A stretch of DNA of 48,055 nt, taken from contig JANWZI010000019.1 of the NCBI GenBank assembly GCA_025054695.1, positions 1-48,055 on the forward strand, given 5' to 3'. Below, in pieces: positions 1 to 7,354 of the stretch (its first letter is position 1; the number at the start of each line of letters is the position of its first letter). The translations under genes were made by a program, and so were the position numbers. The DNA comes from Myxococcota bacterium. GTDB taxonomy: Bacteria > Myxococcota_A > Polyangia > Polyangiales > JANWZI01. The notes beneath the pieces were generated by a model, which did no database searches, had not been told where the DNA came from, and saw nothing but the letters and a program-made list of their open reading frames with translations.

Positions 1-62
1 TAGCGACACGACGCACTGCGTCAACCGTTGACAGCGCGAACGGCTCGCGCGAATCGTGACGC

Positions 63-533
63 ATGCTCCAGGTGGGTGATCCGGCGCCGCCGTTCGAGCT
101 CGAGTCGACGAGCGGCGGAAAACTTTCGCTCGACTCGTTCCGCGGAAAAACGCTCGTCCTGTACTTCTATCCGCGCGATTTCACCTCCGGATGCACGCGC
201 GAGGCCGAGGCGTTCCGCGACGCGCGCAACAAGCTGGCCGCGCGCGGCGCCGTCGTCGTCGGCGTCAGCCGGGATTCAATCGCGAGCCACTGCAAGTTCC
301 GCGACAAGCTCGGGCTCGATTTCCCCTTGCTCTCGGATCCGGACGGGCGGGTGACGCGCGCCTACGGAGCGTGGGGAACCAAGACGATGTACGGGAAAAA
401 GACCGAAGGGGTCGTCCGGAGCACCTTCGTCATCGGTCCCGATGGGCGCATCCGGAAGATCTTCCGCAACGTCAAGGTCGACGGTCACGTCGACGACGTG
501 CTGGCCGCGCTCTCTCCGTCGAAGGGAACGTGA
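63..533 (+). CDS. bcp: Bcp/PrxQ-type thiol peroxiredoxin
   Basis: A 156-residue thioredoxin-fold peroxidase, the same length as classical Bcp proteins, expected to reduce hydrogen peroxide and organic hydroperoxides in the cytoplasm using thioredoxin. The N-terminus reads VGDPAPPFEL, the usual AhpC/TSA opening. The peroxidatic Cys is Cys44 in DFTSGCTREA; the family usually has P where this has S. The resolving Cys five residues later, present in many Bcp proteins, is replaced (CTREAEAF), so this looks like a 1-Cys or atypical form; Cys77 (SHCKF) is the only other candidate. The C-terminal strand STFVIGPDGRIRKIF is typical. The start at ATG 63 gives the full domain. The gene stands alone, 60 bp before a lipoprotein gene on the same strand. 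Family assignment is secure; the recycling mechanism is inference. Confidence 0.93.
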   Translation: MLQVGDPAPPFELESTSGGKLSLDSFRGKTLVLYFYPRDFTSGCTREAEAFRDARNKLAARGAVVVGVSRDSIASHCKFRDKLGLDFPLLSDPDGRVTRAYGAWGTKTMYGKKTEGVVRSTFVIGPDGRIRKIFRNVKVDGHVDDVLAALSPSKGT

Positions 534-593
534 GCGTTCTCACGTCGGCGAGCTCCGCTGCGCTGGCAGGCTCGACCCGGCGCGAGGTGACGA

Positions 594-1757
594 ATGCAGT
601 GGCACGCGCTCGGGCTGGTCGGTCTGCTCGCGACGGCTGCGGTGCTCGCGGCGGGATGCGGCGGTCGGCGACGCGACGATGGGCCCCGTTGCCGGCCCGC
701 GTGCGGGACGTTCCAGCAATGCTGCGAGACCGCGGCCGGAGCCGCGTGCGTCTCGATCGGTGAGGATCCGGCGCATTGCGGCGGCTGTGGTCGCGCATGC
801 GCAGCCGGCCAACGGTGCGTGGGCGCGATGTGCGTCGGAACGCCGATCGATGCCGGGCCCCGCGATGCGACCCCGTCGGGTGACTGTCGGCCGACGTGCG
901 CCTCGTCGGAACGCTGTTGCGGGACGAGCTGCGTCCCGCTCTCGGTGCCGCCGGGAACCGACGGCCGCTCGAACGGCTCGTTCGCCAACTGCAACGGATG
1001 TGGCTTCGCGTGCGATCCGATGCGCGCCTCGGCCTGCAGCGTCCCGCTCGGGATGAGCGGACCGCCGCGCTGCATGTGCGGCAATTTCAATCAGTGCTCC
1101 ACGACCGAGCGCTGCGTGATGGAAGGAACCATCTTCCGCTGCGTCAACACCTCGAACGACGTCTCGCACTGCGGCGAGATAGGTCGGCGGTGCGGCGAAG
1201 GCGAGACGTGCGTGATGGGTACGTGTCGCTGCGGAACGGGCGAGGGCTGCGGCGAGGGCCGCGCCTGCTGCGCGGGAAGCTGCATCGACGTCGCGACCGA
1301 CGAGGCGCACTGCGGCCGATGCGGCAATGCCTGCCCGGCGGAGACGACGTGCCTCGGCGGCGAGTGTGTGTGCGGAGCCGTGACGACGCACCCGGACGCG
1401 GGAACCCGTGACGGAGGCGCGTCGGCAGCCGATGGGGCCACCACCGAGCCGGTTCCCGGCGGCGCCGGCGGAGGCGGAGAGTCACCCAGGGCGTGCCGAG
1501 CTCCGAGCGCCGCCGATCCGGGCGAAATCTGCTGCGGCGGCCGCTGTGTACCGCAGGACGATTCCAACTGCGGCGCATGCGGGCGAATGTGCGACACCGA
1601 CGACGACGAGCGCTGCATCGTCAGCGCGGGATTTCCGCCGGGAAGCACACTCGTGGTCTGCTGCGGCCAAATGTTCCCGATCATCGGGGGGATCTGCGAG
1701 GACGGCTTCCCCGGGCTCGACGCGGGGGCGCCGGGGTTGGACGGCGGCTTTCCCTGA
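594..1757 (+). CDS. Cys-rich Stig1-like lipoprotein
   Basis: A 387-residue exported protein. Residues 1-22 form a signal peptide ending in LAAGC, so Cys22 is the probable lipidation site. The body holds at least four copies of a Cys module of the form D-x-x-H/N-CGxCGxxC, for example EDPAHCGGCGRAC, DEAHCGRCGNAC and DDSNCGACGRMC, each followed by a short CxxGxC piece. The modules resemble the Stig1-like repeats common in myxobacterial surface proteins. Two Gly/Asp/Ala-rich spacers, one around residues 264-295, separate the repeats, and the C-terminus is a short Gly/Asp/Pro tail. The many Cys residues probably form disulfides in the cell envelope. No catalytic motif is visible and function is unknown. 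It is followed by the first hexamer-repeat block rather than a recognisable terminator. Confidence 0.8.
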   Translation: MQWHALGLVGLLATAAVLAAGCGGRRRDDGPRCRPACGTFQQCCETAAGAACVSIGEDPAHCGGCGRACAAGQRCVGAMCVGTPIDAGPRDATPSGDCRPTCASSERCCGTSCVPLSVPPGTDGRSNGSFANCNGCGFACDPMRASACSVPLGMSGPPRCMCGNFNQCSTTERCVMEGTIFRCVNTSNDVSHCGEIGRRCGEGETCVMGTCRCGTGEGCGEGRACCAGSCIDVATDEAHCGRCGNACPAETTCLGGECVCGAVTTHPDAGTRDGGASAADGATTEPVPGGAGGGGESPRACRAPSAADPGEICCGGRCVPQDDSNCGACGRMCDTDDDERCIVSAGFPPGSTLVVCCGQMFPIIGGICEDGFPGLDAGAPGLDGGFP

Positions 1758-1830
1758 GGCAAGTCGCATCGCTCGTCGCCGTACTTGTCTCTGTCTCTCT
1801 GCGAGCAGTGGGCTGCGAACGCGCGGCCGT

Positions 1831-1969
1831 ATCGGAGCCGGAGTCCAGAAGCCGAGTCCGAGTCCGAGTCCGAGTCCGAGCGCGAGTCCGAGTCCGAGTC
1901 CGAGTCCGAGTCCGAGCGCGAGCGCGAGTCCGAGTCCGAGCCCGAGTCCGAGACCGAGACCGAGTCGTG
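1831..1969. repeat. NCCGAG hexamer repeat, block 1
   Basis: About 140 bp of degenerate 6-bp tandem repeat, mostly GAGTCC with GAGCGC, GAGCCC and GAGACC variants. It fills the gap between two genes on the same strand (1757 and 2040). The repeat lacks stop codons in the frame of the downstream gene, so that frame stays open upstream of its real start and would read as a Glu-Ser run; I treat it as non-coding. Same family as blocks near 7.2, 8.4, 12.3, 24.1, 31.3, 34.1, 39.6, 42.1 and 47.5 kb. Confidence 0.9.
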
Positions 1970-2039
1970 GTCCCGAAGACATCGCGTCGGGAATCGGACC
2001 TGTGCATCCGAGCGTGCTACGTCGGCGAGCAAACCGCGA

Positions 2040-4739
2040 ATGACGTCCTCGCTGCCCGCGACACCCACGAAACCACGGCGCCTGCTACGGCTACGCGGCT
2101 GGGCCGCGAGCCGCCGTCGCCTGCTCGCCGGCCTCATCGCAGTCGCCGTGCTGCTCATCGTCGTGGGGCTCGACGACGTCACGTACGGGGATGGTCCTGG
2201 TGATGCGCTCCGCCGCGCGCTCGCGCCTGAGGGCCTCGAGGTGGACGCCTCGAGCGTGACCCTCGTCGGCGATCCGGGCCCCGGTGGCGCGCCCGTCGAC
2301 GCGGTCTTTCGCGCTCGGCGGGTCGGGGAAGCCGCCCACGACGTCTGGGTGGCGCGCGTGCGTTGGCAGTCGGAACGCGGTCGACTGCTCGACGTCTCGG
2401 CGCTCGCCAATCTGAGCCGCACGAGCGGCGCAGACGAGAGCCGCCCGGCCGCCACGGGCTTGCACGTCGCGTATCTGTCGGCGACCGCCCGCGGCGTCGA
2501 GGCGCTCACGTGCATCGACCTGTCGGGCGAGCCCGACGCTCTGACAGCGGACTGGTCCCTCGTTCCCCGCGTTCAGAACGCCATCACGAACCGGCAAGAG
2601 ACGGGACGGTGGGGCGGAGTCGGCCGGATCCGCTACCGCTTCAAGCATCCCGCCCCGAGCGCCGAACTTTCCATCGACGAAAACGGTCGCTTCGTGGTCG
2701 AGCTCCATGCGGGCGCGCCCCTGCGAATCGACCCGGCGCGCCCCGGGCCGCTCGAGGGAGCCGATCAGGTTCTGGTCGAGACGACGGCGAAGGCGATGCC
2801 GGGCGGACTTCCGTGGATCGTCGACACCGTGCGCGCGATCGAGTGGGTCGGACCGGAGCCCATCGAATGGCTCGAAAACCGCGTCTATCGCGTCAAGGAC
2901 GCGATCGATCGCGCCTGGCACGCTCTGTTCGGGTCGAGCCAGCAGACGGCGGCGGCCGTCGCCGAGGAAACGGGACTAGACCGCGCCGAGCGCGATCGAC
3001 GCCGCGCGCTCGCGGTCGCCGCGCCGGAGCTCGACTGGCCTCCGCCGGCGATGACGCCGTTGCTCGCCGCTCCGCTCGAAGGCGAGGGGGAATGGACTCC
3101 GCTCGCCGGCGATCCGTTCGTGCGGACGTATCCCGGCGCTCCACCCCCGTTCTGTCAGAGCTTCATCCGGCCCGATCCCGAACGGGACTGGGTCCGCGTT
3201 CACCTTGTCGCGTTTCACCCCGCGCTCGTTCAACTGCACCTGGTCTCGGGCACGCGCGAGCCGCTGAGCGCGACGGGGGAGACGGGGACCGGCCGCGTGC
3301 CGCGCGACCCCGAGGTCCTGCACCGCCTCGTCGGAGCCTTCAACGGCGGCTTTCAGGCGCTGCACGGCGAGTTCGGCATGATGGCCGACCGTCGCGTCTA
3401 CCTTCCGCCCAAGCCGTGGGCCGCGACCGTCGCGGTGCACGACGACGGCCGCGTCTCGATGGGGAGCTGGCCGGGACCCCCACCCGGCGTCCGCGTCTAC
3501 GAAGAGCGCTGGGCCGTCCAGCAGATCCCCCCGGACGTCGTGGCCTACCGGCAGAACTTGACGAGCCTCGTCGAGGACGGCGTCTACAACCCGTGGGAGC
3601 GCTGGTACTGGGGTGCGGCTCCGGTCGACGCGACCGAGCAGTCCCTCATCGATCGAACCGGGTTGTGTCTGACGGATCACGGCCATCTCGTCTACTTCTA
3701 CGGCGCCTCGCTCGGCCCCGATCACCTCGGCCGCGCGATGCTCGCGGCCCGCTGCAAGCGCGGCATGCAGCTCGACATCAACGCGCGGCACACGGGCATG
3801 GAGCTGTATGACGTGCGCGGTCCCGGCGAGACGCATCCACCGCTCGGTCGCCCGCTCGGCGAGGGCGAATACGAGGGGCCAGTACCCGACGCGCCCGCAG
3901 GCACCGTCGCACGTGTGCGGCTGGTGAGCCGCGCCATGACGCCCCTTCGCTTTCCCCGCTACTTCGGGCGCGACGCGCGCGACTTCTTCTATCTCACCCT
4001 ACGACCGGTGCTGCCCGGCCCGCCGCTCGCCGACGGGACGACGCCTTCGAGCGACGACTTGCCGCACGCCGGCTACCCGTTCGCCTTCGCGCGCGCGAGC
4101 TGGGGGCCGGCCGACCGACGCACCCACCTCATCCGCATCGACCCGACGCGCGCGGTCCCCGCGCCGCTCGGCGCCGACACGAGCGCGCCGCTGCTCGGTT
4201 GGCTGTCCCGATCCGATACTTCGGGGCCATCGGGAGCCGCCGCGGCGACGTACTCGCTGCACGCGCGACGCGCGCTCGTGGGCTGGCGCTTCGCCGTGGG
4301 CGCCACGCCGCCCGACGCCGTCGTGCTGCTCTCGGGGCCTCCCCTTCGCGAGGCCCCGCAAGCCGTCGCGGCGATCGGCGTCGACCCCGACGGCTTCCTC
4401 GTCTATCTGGAACGTCACGCCGACGACGTCACCCCACTGTCCGAGCGGGCCTCCCTCGCCGGCGTGCGCGAGGCAGTGGCGCTCGTACGCGGCGAACGAC
4501 TTCGGCTCACCAGCCCCGAGGGCGCCTTCGACGTCGGTGGTCTCGAGGTCGCCGAAGCTCCGGGCGAGCACGCGCTGCGCTTGTATGCGCGCACCCGTCC
4601 CTACGCCGAAGTGCTCGCCCCCGACAACCGCCCGATGCCGTACGCGCGCTGGTGGCGCCTGCAGGACAGTCGCGTGCGCTACTTCCCGCAGGGCCCCCCG
4701 CGCTTCGTGCGGGACGGAATCGCGGGCCCGCCACGGTGA
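2040..4739 (+). CDS. Membrane-anchored protein with phosphodiester glycosidase-like (NAGPA/DUF2233-type) domain
   Basis: An 899-residue protein. I start it at ATG 2040 (MTSSLPATP), just before a basic stretch and one transmembrane segment at about residues 23-42 (LLAGLIAVAVLLIVVGL); the frame is open further upstream only because of the hexamer repeat. The middle (about residues 430-600) carries landmarks of the NAGPA-like fold: FNGGFQ near 434, RTGLCLTDHGHLVYFY near 540, and MQLDINARHTGMELYDV near 577, the position where family members usually have an Asn-rich or Asp-Gly-Gly active-site turn. The canonical GGG turn is not present, so activity may be lost or changed. The regions on either side are unrecognised. 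It is probably anchored in the inner membrane with a periplasmic body. The assignment rests on motif order only and is moderate. Confidence 0.6.
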   Translation: MTSSLPATPTKPRRLLRLRGWAASRRRLLAGLIAVAVLLIVVGLDDVTYGDGPGDALRRALAPEGLEVDASSVTLVGDPGPGGAPVDAVFRARRVGEAAHDVWVARVRWQSERGRLLDVSALANLSRTSGADESRPAATGLHVAYLSATARGVEALTCIDLSGEPDALTADWSLVPRVQNAITNRQETGRWGGVGRIRYRFKHPAPSAELSIDENGRFVVELHAGAPLRIDPARPGPLEGADQVLVETTAKAMPGGLPWIVDTVRAIEWVGPEPIEWLENRVYRVKDAIDRAWHALFGSSQQTAAAVAEETGLDRAERDRRRALAVAAPELDWPPPAMTPLLAAPLEGEGEWTPLAGDPFVRTYPGAPPPFCQSFIRPDPERDWVRVHLVAFHPALVQLHLVSGTREPLSATGETGTGRVPRDPEVLHRLVGAFNGGFQALHGEFGMMADRRVYLPPKPWAATVAVHDDGRVSMGSWPGPPPGVRVYEERWAVQQIPPDVVAYRQNLTSLVEDGVYNPWERWYWGAAPVDATEQSLIDRTGLCLTDHGHLVYFYGASLGPDHLGRAMLAARCKRGMQLDINARHTGMELYDVRGPGETHPPLGRPLGEGEYEGPVPDAPAGTVARVRLVSRAMTPLRFPRYFGRDARDFFYLTLRPVLPGPPLADGTTPSSDDLPHAGYPFAFARASWGPADRRTHLIRIDPTRAVPAPLGADTSAPLLGWLSRSDTSGPSGAAAATYSLHARRALVGWRFAVGATPPDAVVLLSGPPLREAPQAVAAIGVDPDGFLVYLERHADDVTPLSERASLAGVREAVALVRGERLRLTSPEGAFDVGGLEVAEAPGEHALRLYARTRPYAEVLAPDNRPMPYARWWRLQDSRVRYFPQGPPRFVRDGIAGPPR

Positions 4740-4776
4740 GGTGAGCACCGTGCACCGGCGCGCATTCAGCGCGCCG
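4732..4776. terminator. Paired hairpins between convergent genes
   Basis: Two perfect inverted repeats sit back to back where two genes converge. The first has 7-bp arms (CACGGTG / CACCGTG, 4732-4738 and 4746-4752) and the second 8-bp arms (CGGCGCGC / GCGCGCCG, 4756-4763 and 4769-4776, 5-nt loop). They overlap the ends of both reading frames. There is no T-run, so this could be a hairpin-only bidirectional end or simply GC-rich coincidence. Confidence 0.45.
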
Positions 4777-5845
4777 AGCGGTAACAGCCCTCGCCGATCG
4801 GCGTGCACGCCGAGGGGACCCAGTCGCAGTCGAAGTCACCCCAGTTGCGCGTGTAGCGCTCGTCGAAGTCGGCGCACAGCGGATTGGATCGGTGCAGGCA
4901 GTCGTAATCGTGGTCGATCTCGAGCATGTACGGATCGAGCGGCAGCGCCGTAGTGCCGCGCGAGAAGGCGCGCGCCGATCCTTCGAGGAAGAAGTGCGCC
5001 TGGCCGTTCGGGGGGCGGGACTCGGGCGTCTCGACGAGCAGAATGCAGCGCAAGCCCGTGTCGGTCTCGAGGCTCGCGTCGAACGGGTCGTGCGGCCCGC
5101 CGAGGTCCCGGGTCCGGATCCAGCTCGAGCCGCCTCCGTCCGCGATCACGCGCGCGCCGCGCCACGTCGCGACCATCTGACCCCACAGATACGCGTCCAT
5201 GCCGAGGAACAGCCGGTTGTTCTCGTCGTCCCCGCACTCGCGACCCGTCGCGCCACCGCCGAGCACGGCGTACAAGCGCCGCACGTGGGACAGCGCGGGA
5301 CGCCCGTCCTCGGTGCGCGAAATCCACAACCGGTGCGTGATCGTGAGGAAGACCGCGCGCCGGCTCGGATCGAACGACGCCCAGGCACCACAGACGTCCG
5401 AGGCGAACGTCGCCAGCAGCCGGTCGCGCGACTGGGCCAACGTCTCTTCACCCGAGGCGGCATCGGAGCTCGCCGCCTCGCCGCCGCTCGCGTCGACCGC
5501 GGCCGAGTCCGTGACGGCGGACCCGTCGAGCGAGCCCGCGTCCCCCGCGGCGGCGTCGGCGGGCATCCCTTCGGTCGTGGCGTCCGGCCCCGCTGCTTCT
5601 CCGGGCGTGCCGACATCCGACATGGACACGGTTTCGTCGCCACTTTCCGCGTGCCATCGCACGTCTGCGGCTCCGTCGGTCGCGGCTTCGACGCCCGCGT
5701 CGAGGCCGCCATCCTCGCCTCGATCCGCCGCGTCTTGCCCCACCGTGTCGCCCGCGAACTCGGACGCCCCGCAGGCGACGGCCGCGAGCGCCGTGACGAG
5801 ACCACTGAGCCCACCCGCCGTCGACCCGCACCCGCCCCTTCTCAC
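4766..5845 (-). CDS. Secreted lipoprotein with Asp/Ala/Ser-rich linker, unknown function
   Basis: A 359-residue exported protein starting at GTG 5845. A hydrophobic leader (GLSGLVTALAAVAC) ends in Cys25, a plausible lipid-attachment site. Residues about 27-135 are a low-complexity linker dominated by Asp, Ala, Gly, Ser and Glu, as in many myxobacterial surface proteins. The C-terminal 220 residues form a globular region with eight Cys, a Trp-rich segment (GMDAYLWGQMVATWRG) and a Cys-dense end (DYDCLHRSNPLCADF, FDCDWVPSACTPIGEGCY) that suggests disulfides. I do not recognise the fold. It runs divergently from the microcompartment genes across a 67-bp gap containing a perfect palindrome. Confidence 0.75.
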   Translation of the reverse strand: MRRGGCGSTAGGLSGLVTALAAVACGASEFAGDTVGQDAADRGEDGGLDAGVEAATDGAADVRWHAESGDETVSMSDVGTPGEAAGPDATTEGMPADAAAGDAGSLDGSAVTDSAAVDASGGEAASSDAASGEETLAQSRDRLLATFASDVCGAWASFDPSRRAVFLTITHRLWISRTEDGRPALSHVRRLYAVLGGGATGRECGDDENNRLFLGMDAYLWGQMVATWRGARVIADGGGSSWIRTRDLGGPHDPFDASLETDTGLRCILLVETPESRPPNGQAHFFLEGSARAFSRGTTALPLDPYMLEIDHDYDCLHRSNPLCADFDERYTRNWGDFDCDWVPSACTPIGEGCYRSAR

Positions 5846-5860
5846 GACGAAACCGTAACA

Positions 5861-5874
5861 CGGTCACGTGACCG
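5861..5874. promoter_or_regulatory. 14-bp perfect palindrome in a divergent promoter gap
   Basis: CGGTCACGTGACCG is a perfect dyad in the 67-bp gap between the divergent lipoprotein and microcompartment genes, 15 bp upstream of one start and 38 bp upstream of the other. Position and symmetry suit an operator for a dimeric regulator. A palindrome of this length is expected a few times by chance in 48 kb, so only its position makes it notable. Confidence 0.35.
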
Positions 5875-5912
5875 ACACACGACCCCGGTCCGTTCGGCTC
5901 GAGCGGCGTGCT

Positions 5913-6194
5913 ATGGTGCGCGCGGCCGTGTACCTGGGGCGCGTCGTCGGCACGTGCGTGGCCACGCGGAAGGCGGAAGGCCTCGAAGGCATCAAGCTGC
6001 TCGTCGTGCGGCGCATCGACCGGGCGGGGCGGCTCCTCGAGCCGGCCGAAGTCGCCTGCGACACGGTCCAGGCGGGGGTTGGTGACCTCGTCAAGCTCGT
6101 GAGCGCGCGCGAGGCGTCACACGCGCTCCCCGAGCCGTTCGTTCCCGTCGACGCAGCCATCGTCGGCATCGTCGACGAGGTGCACACGCCGTGA
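5913..6194 (+). CDS. Bacterial microcompartment vertex protein (EutN/CcmL family), copy 1
   Basis: A 93-residue protein of the BMC-P (Pfam EutN_CcmL) family; five copies form the pentamer that caps the vertices of an icosahedral protein shell. Diagnostic sequence: LGRVVGTCVATRKAEGL at the N-terminus, GIKLLVVRRID, the central DTVQAGVGDLVKL turn, and the C-terminal VDAAIVGIVDEV. I start it at ATG 5913 because this gives the standard family length; the frame is open a little further upstream. Its stop overlaps the start of the next gene (GTGA), so the two are probably translationally coupled. It differs strongly from the second copy. No hexameric BMC-H or BMC-T shell gene is in the window. Confidence 0.92.
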   Translation: MVRAAVYLGRVVGTCVATRKAEGLEGIKLLVVRRIDRAGRLLEPAEVACDTVQAGVGDLVKLVSAREASHALPEPFVPVDAAIVGIVDEVHTP

Positions 6195-6469
6195 AGCTCG
6201 GCCGCGTCCGGGGAACGGTCGTCTCGACGGCGCACCACCCGGCCTACGACGGCCACAAGGTGCTGCTCGTCGATCCCGTCGACGAACGCGGGCAGATCAC
6301 GGGCGAGCCCATCGTCGCGGTCGACCACGTCCAGGCGGGCGTCGGCGACTGGGTGCTCGTCAACCAGGAAGGCGGTGGCACACGGCTCGTGCTGACGGGA
6401 CGCGCCGACGGCGTGCTGCCCATTCGCTCACTCGTCGTGGGCATCGTCGACGAGGTCGACGTTCCGTGA
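6191..6469 (+). CDS. Bacterial microcompartment vertex protein (EutN/CcmL family), copy 2
   Basis: A 92-residue second BMC-P pentamer protein starting at GTG 6191, overlapping the stop of copy 1 by 4 nt. It shows the same framework: MKLGRVRGTVVSTAHHPAYDGHK, VLLVDPVDERG, VDHVQAGVGDWVLV and the closing SLVVGIVDEVDVP. The DHVQAGVGDWV turn and IVDEV end define the family. Two distinct pentamers in tandem suggest a shell with more than one kind of vertex, or pentamers with different partners. The aldolase gene follows with another GTGA overlap, so all three are likely one transcription and translation unit. Confidence 0.92.
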   Translation: MKLGRVRGTVVSTAHHPAYDGHKVLLVDPVDERGQITGEPIVAVDHVQAGVGDWVLVNQEGGGTRLVLTGRADGVLPIRSLVVGIVDEVDVP

Positions 6470-7122
6470 GCCCGCCGCGTCCGCGCACGGAGCACGCGCT
6501 CCGACGCGATCTGTCCGTGGTGAGCCGGCTACTCTGGGAACGCGGCTGGGTCGCCAACCACGACGGAAACGCGAGCGCGCGCCTGGGCCCGGGCCGCATC
6601 CTCGTGACGCCGACCAGCACGAGCAAGCGGCTGTGCGAACCGTCGAGCATGTGCGTCGTCGACGAGAAGGGCCGACACCGGTCGGGCGCGACGCGTCCGC
6701 CCACGGAGGTGGGCCTGCACCTGTGCGTCTACGCCGAACGCACCGACGTCGAAGCCGTCGTCCACGCCCATCCCCCGCACGCGACCGCGCTGGCCGTCTC
6801 GGGCCGCGCCCTGCCCTGCTTCCTGCCCGAAGCGGTCGTCTCGCTCGGCGCGCAGGTCCCCCTGGTCCCGCTGGCGTCGCCGGGCGAGGAGGCCGAACGC
6901 GCCTTGCGCCCGTTCGTCGCCGCGCACGACGCCGTGCTCCTCGAGGGACACGGCGCGATGGCCTGGGGCACGGACGTCGAGCAGGCGTACTTGCGGCTCG
7001 AGCTCGTCGAGCATCTGGCGCGAATCGCCCTGCTGGCGACCGCGGCGGGCGGCCCACGGTCCTTGCCTGGGCCGCTCGTCGACTCGCTGCTCGCGCGCCG
7101 ACGGCAGATCTTCGGTCGCTGA
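6466..7122 (+). CDS. Class II aldolase/adducin family protein (fuculose-phosphate aldolase-like)
   Basis: A 218-residue zinc aldolase-type protein. The metal site is visible: Glu81 in PTEVGLHL and the HxH pair His100/His102 in VVHAHPPHATA, with the third His at 162 in LEGHGAMAWG. The N-terminal NHDGNASARL and LVTPTSTSK segments are the phosphate-binding parts of the fold. Relatives cleave L-fuculose-1-phosphate or L-rhamnulose-1-phosphate to dihydroxyacetone phosphate and lactaldehyde. Overlap with two microcompartment pentamer genes fits the known association of class II aldolases with lactaldehyde-processing microcompartments. Substrate is not deducible here. GTG 6466 overlaps the preceding stop. 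A hexamer-repeat block follows the stop. Confidence 0.85.
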   Translation: MSPPRPRTEHALRRDLSVVSRLLWERGWVANHDGNASARLGPGRILVTPTSTSKRLCEPSSMCVVDEKGRHRSGATRPPTEVGLHLCVYAERTDVEAVVHAHPPHATALAVSGRALPCFLPEAVVSLGAQVPLVPLASPGEEAERALRPFVAAHDAVLLEGHGAMAWGTDVEQAYLRLELVEHLARIALLATAAGGPRSLPGPLVDSLLARRRQIFGR

Positions 7123-7145
7123 GACTCGTCCGGATCGCGCTCCGA

Positions 7146-7281
7146 GTCGGGCTCGGATTCGGGCTCGGACTCGGACTCGGTCTCGGTCTCGGACTCGGTC
7201 TCGGACTCGGACTCGGGCACGGACTCCGACTCCGCCTTGGACTCCGACTCGGGCGGCGACTCGGACTCGGCATCGGGAGCC
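7146..7281. repeat. NCCGAG hexamer repeat, block 2 (CTCGGN on + strand)
   Basis: About 135 bp of CTCGGA/CTCGGT/CTCGGG units after the aldolase stop and before the next same-strand gene. The orientation is opposite to block 1 although both lie downstream of a plus-strand gene, so orientation does not follow transcription. The last third switches to GACTCCGACTC-type units, leaving short inverted stretches. Confidence 0.9.
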
Positions 7282-7354
7282 TTCACCGGATCTCTCGCCC
7301 GAAGAAGGCGGCCCGCGGCATCCCCGAACGGCGTGCGAGTCGCGACCTCGCGCC

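Noticed and set aside
1831-1969. CRISPR array
   Set aside because: The units are 6 bp with no spacers, and no cas genes occur in the window.
1785-2039. Glu-Ser-rich N-terminal extension of the phosphodiester-glycosidase-like protein
   Set aside because: It is translated hexamer repeat. The real protein starts at ATG 2040, just before a basic segment and transmembrane helix.
2363-3811. Arg/Pro-rich open frame on the plus strand
   Set aside because: An out-of-frame shadow of the 2040-4739 gene; no recognisable motif.
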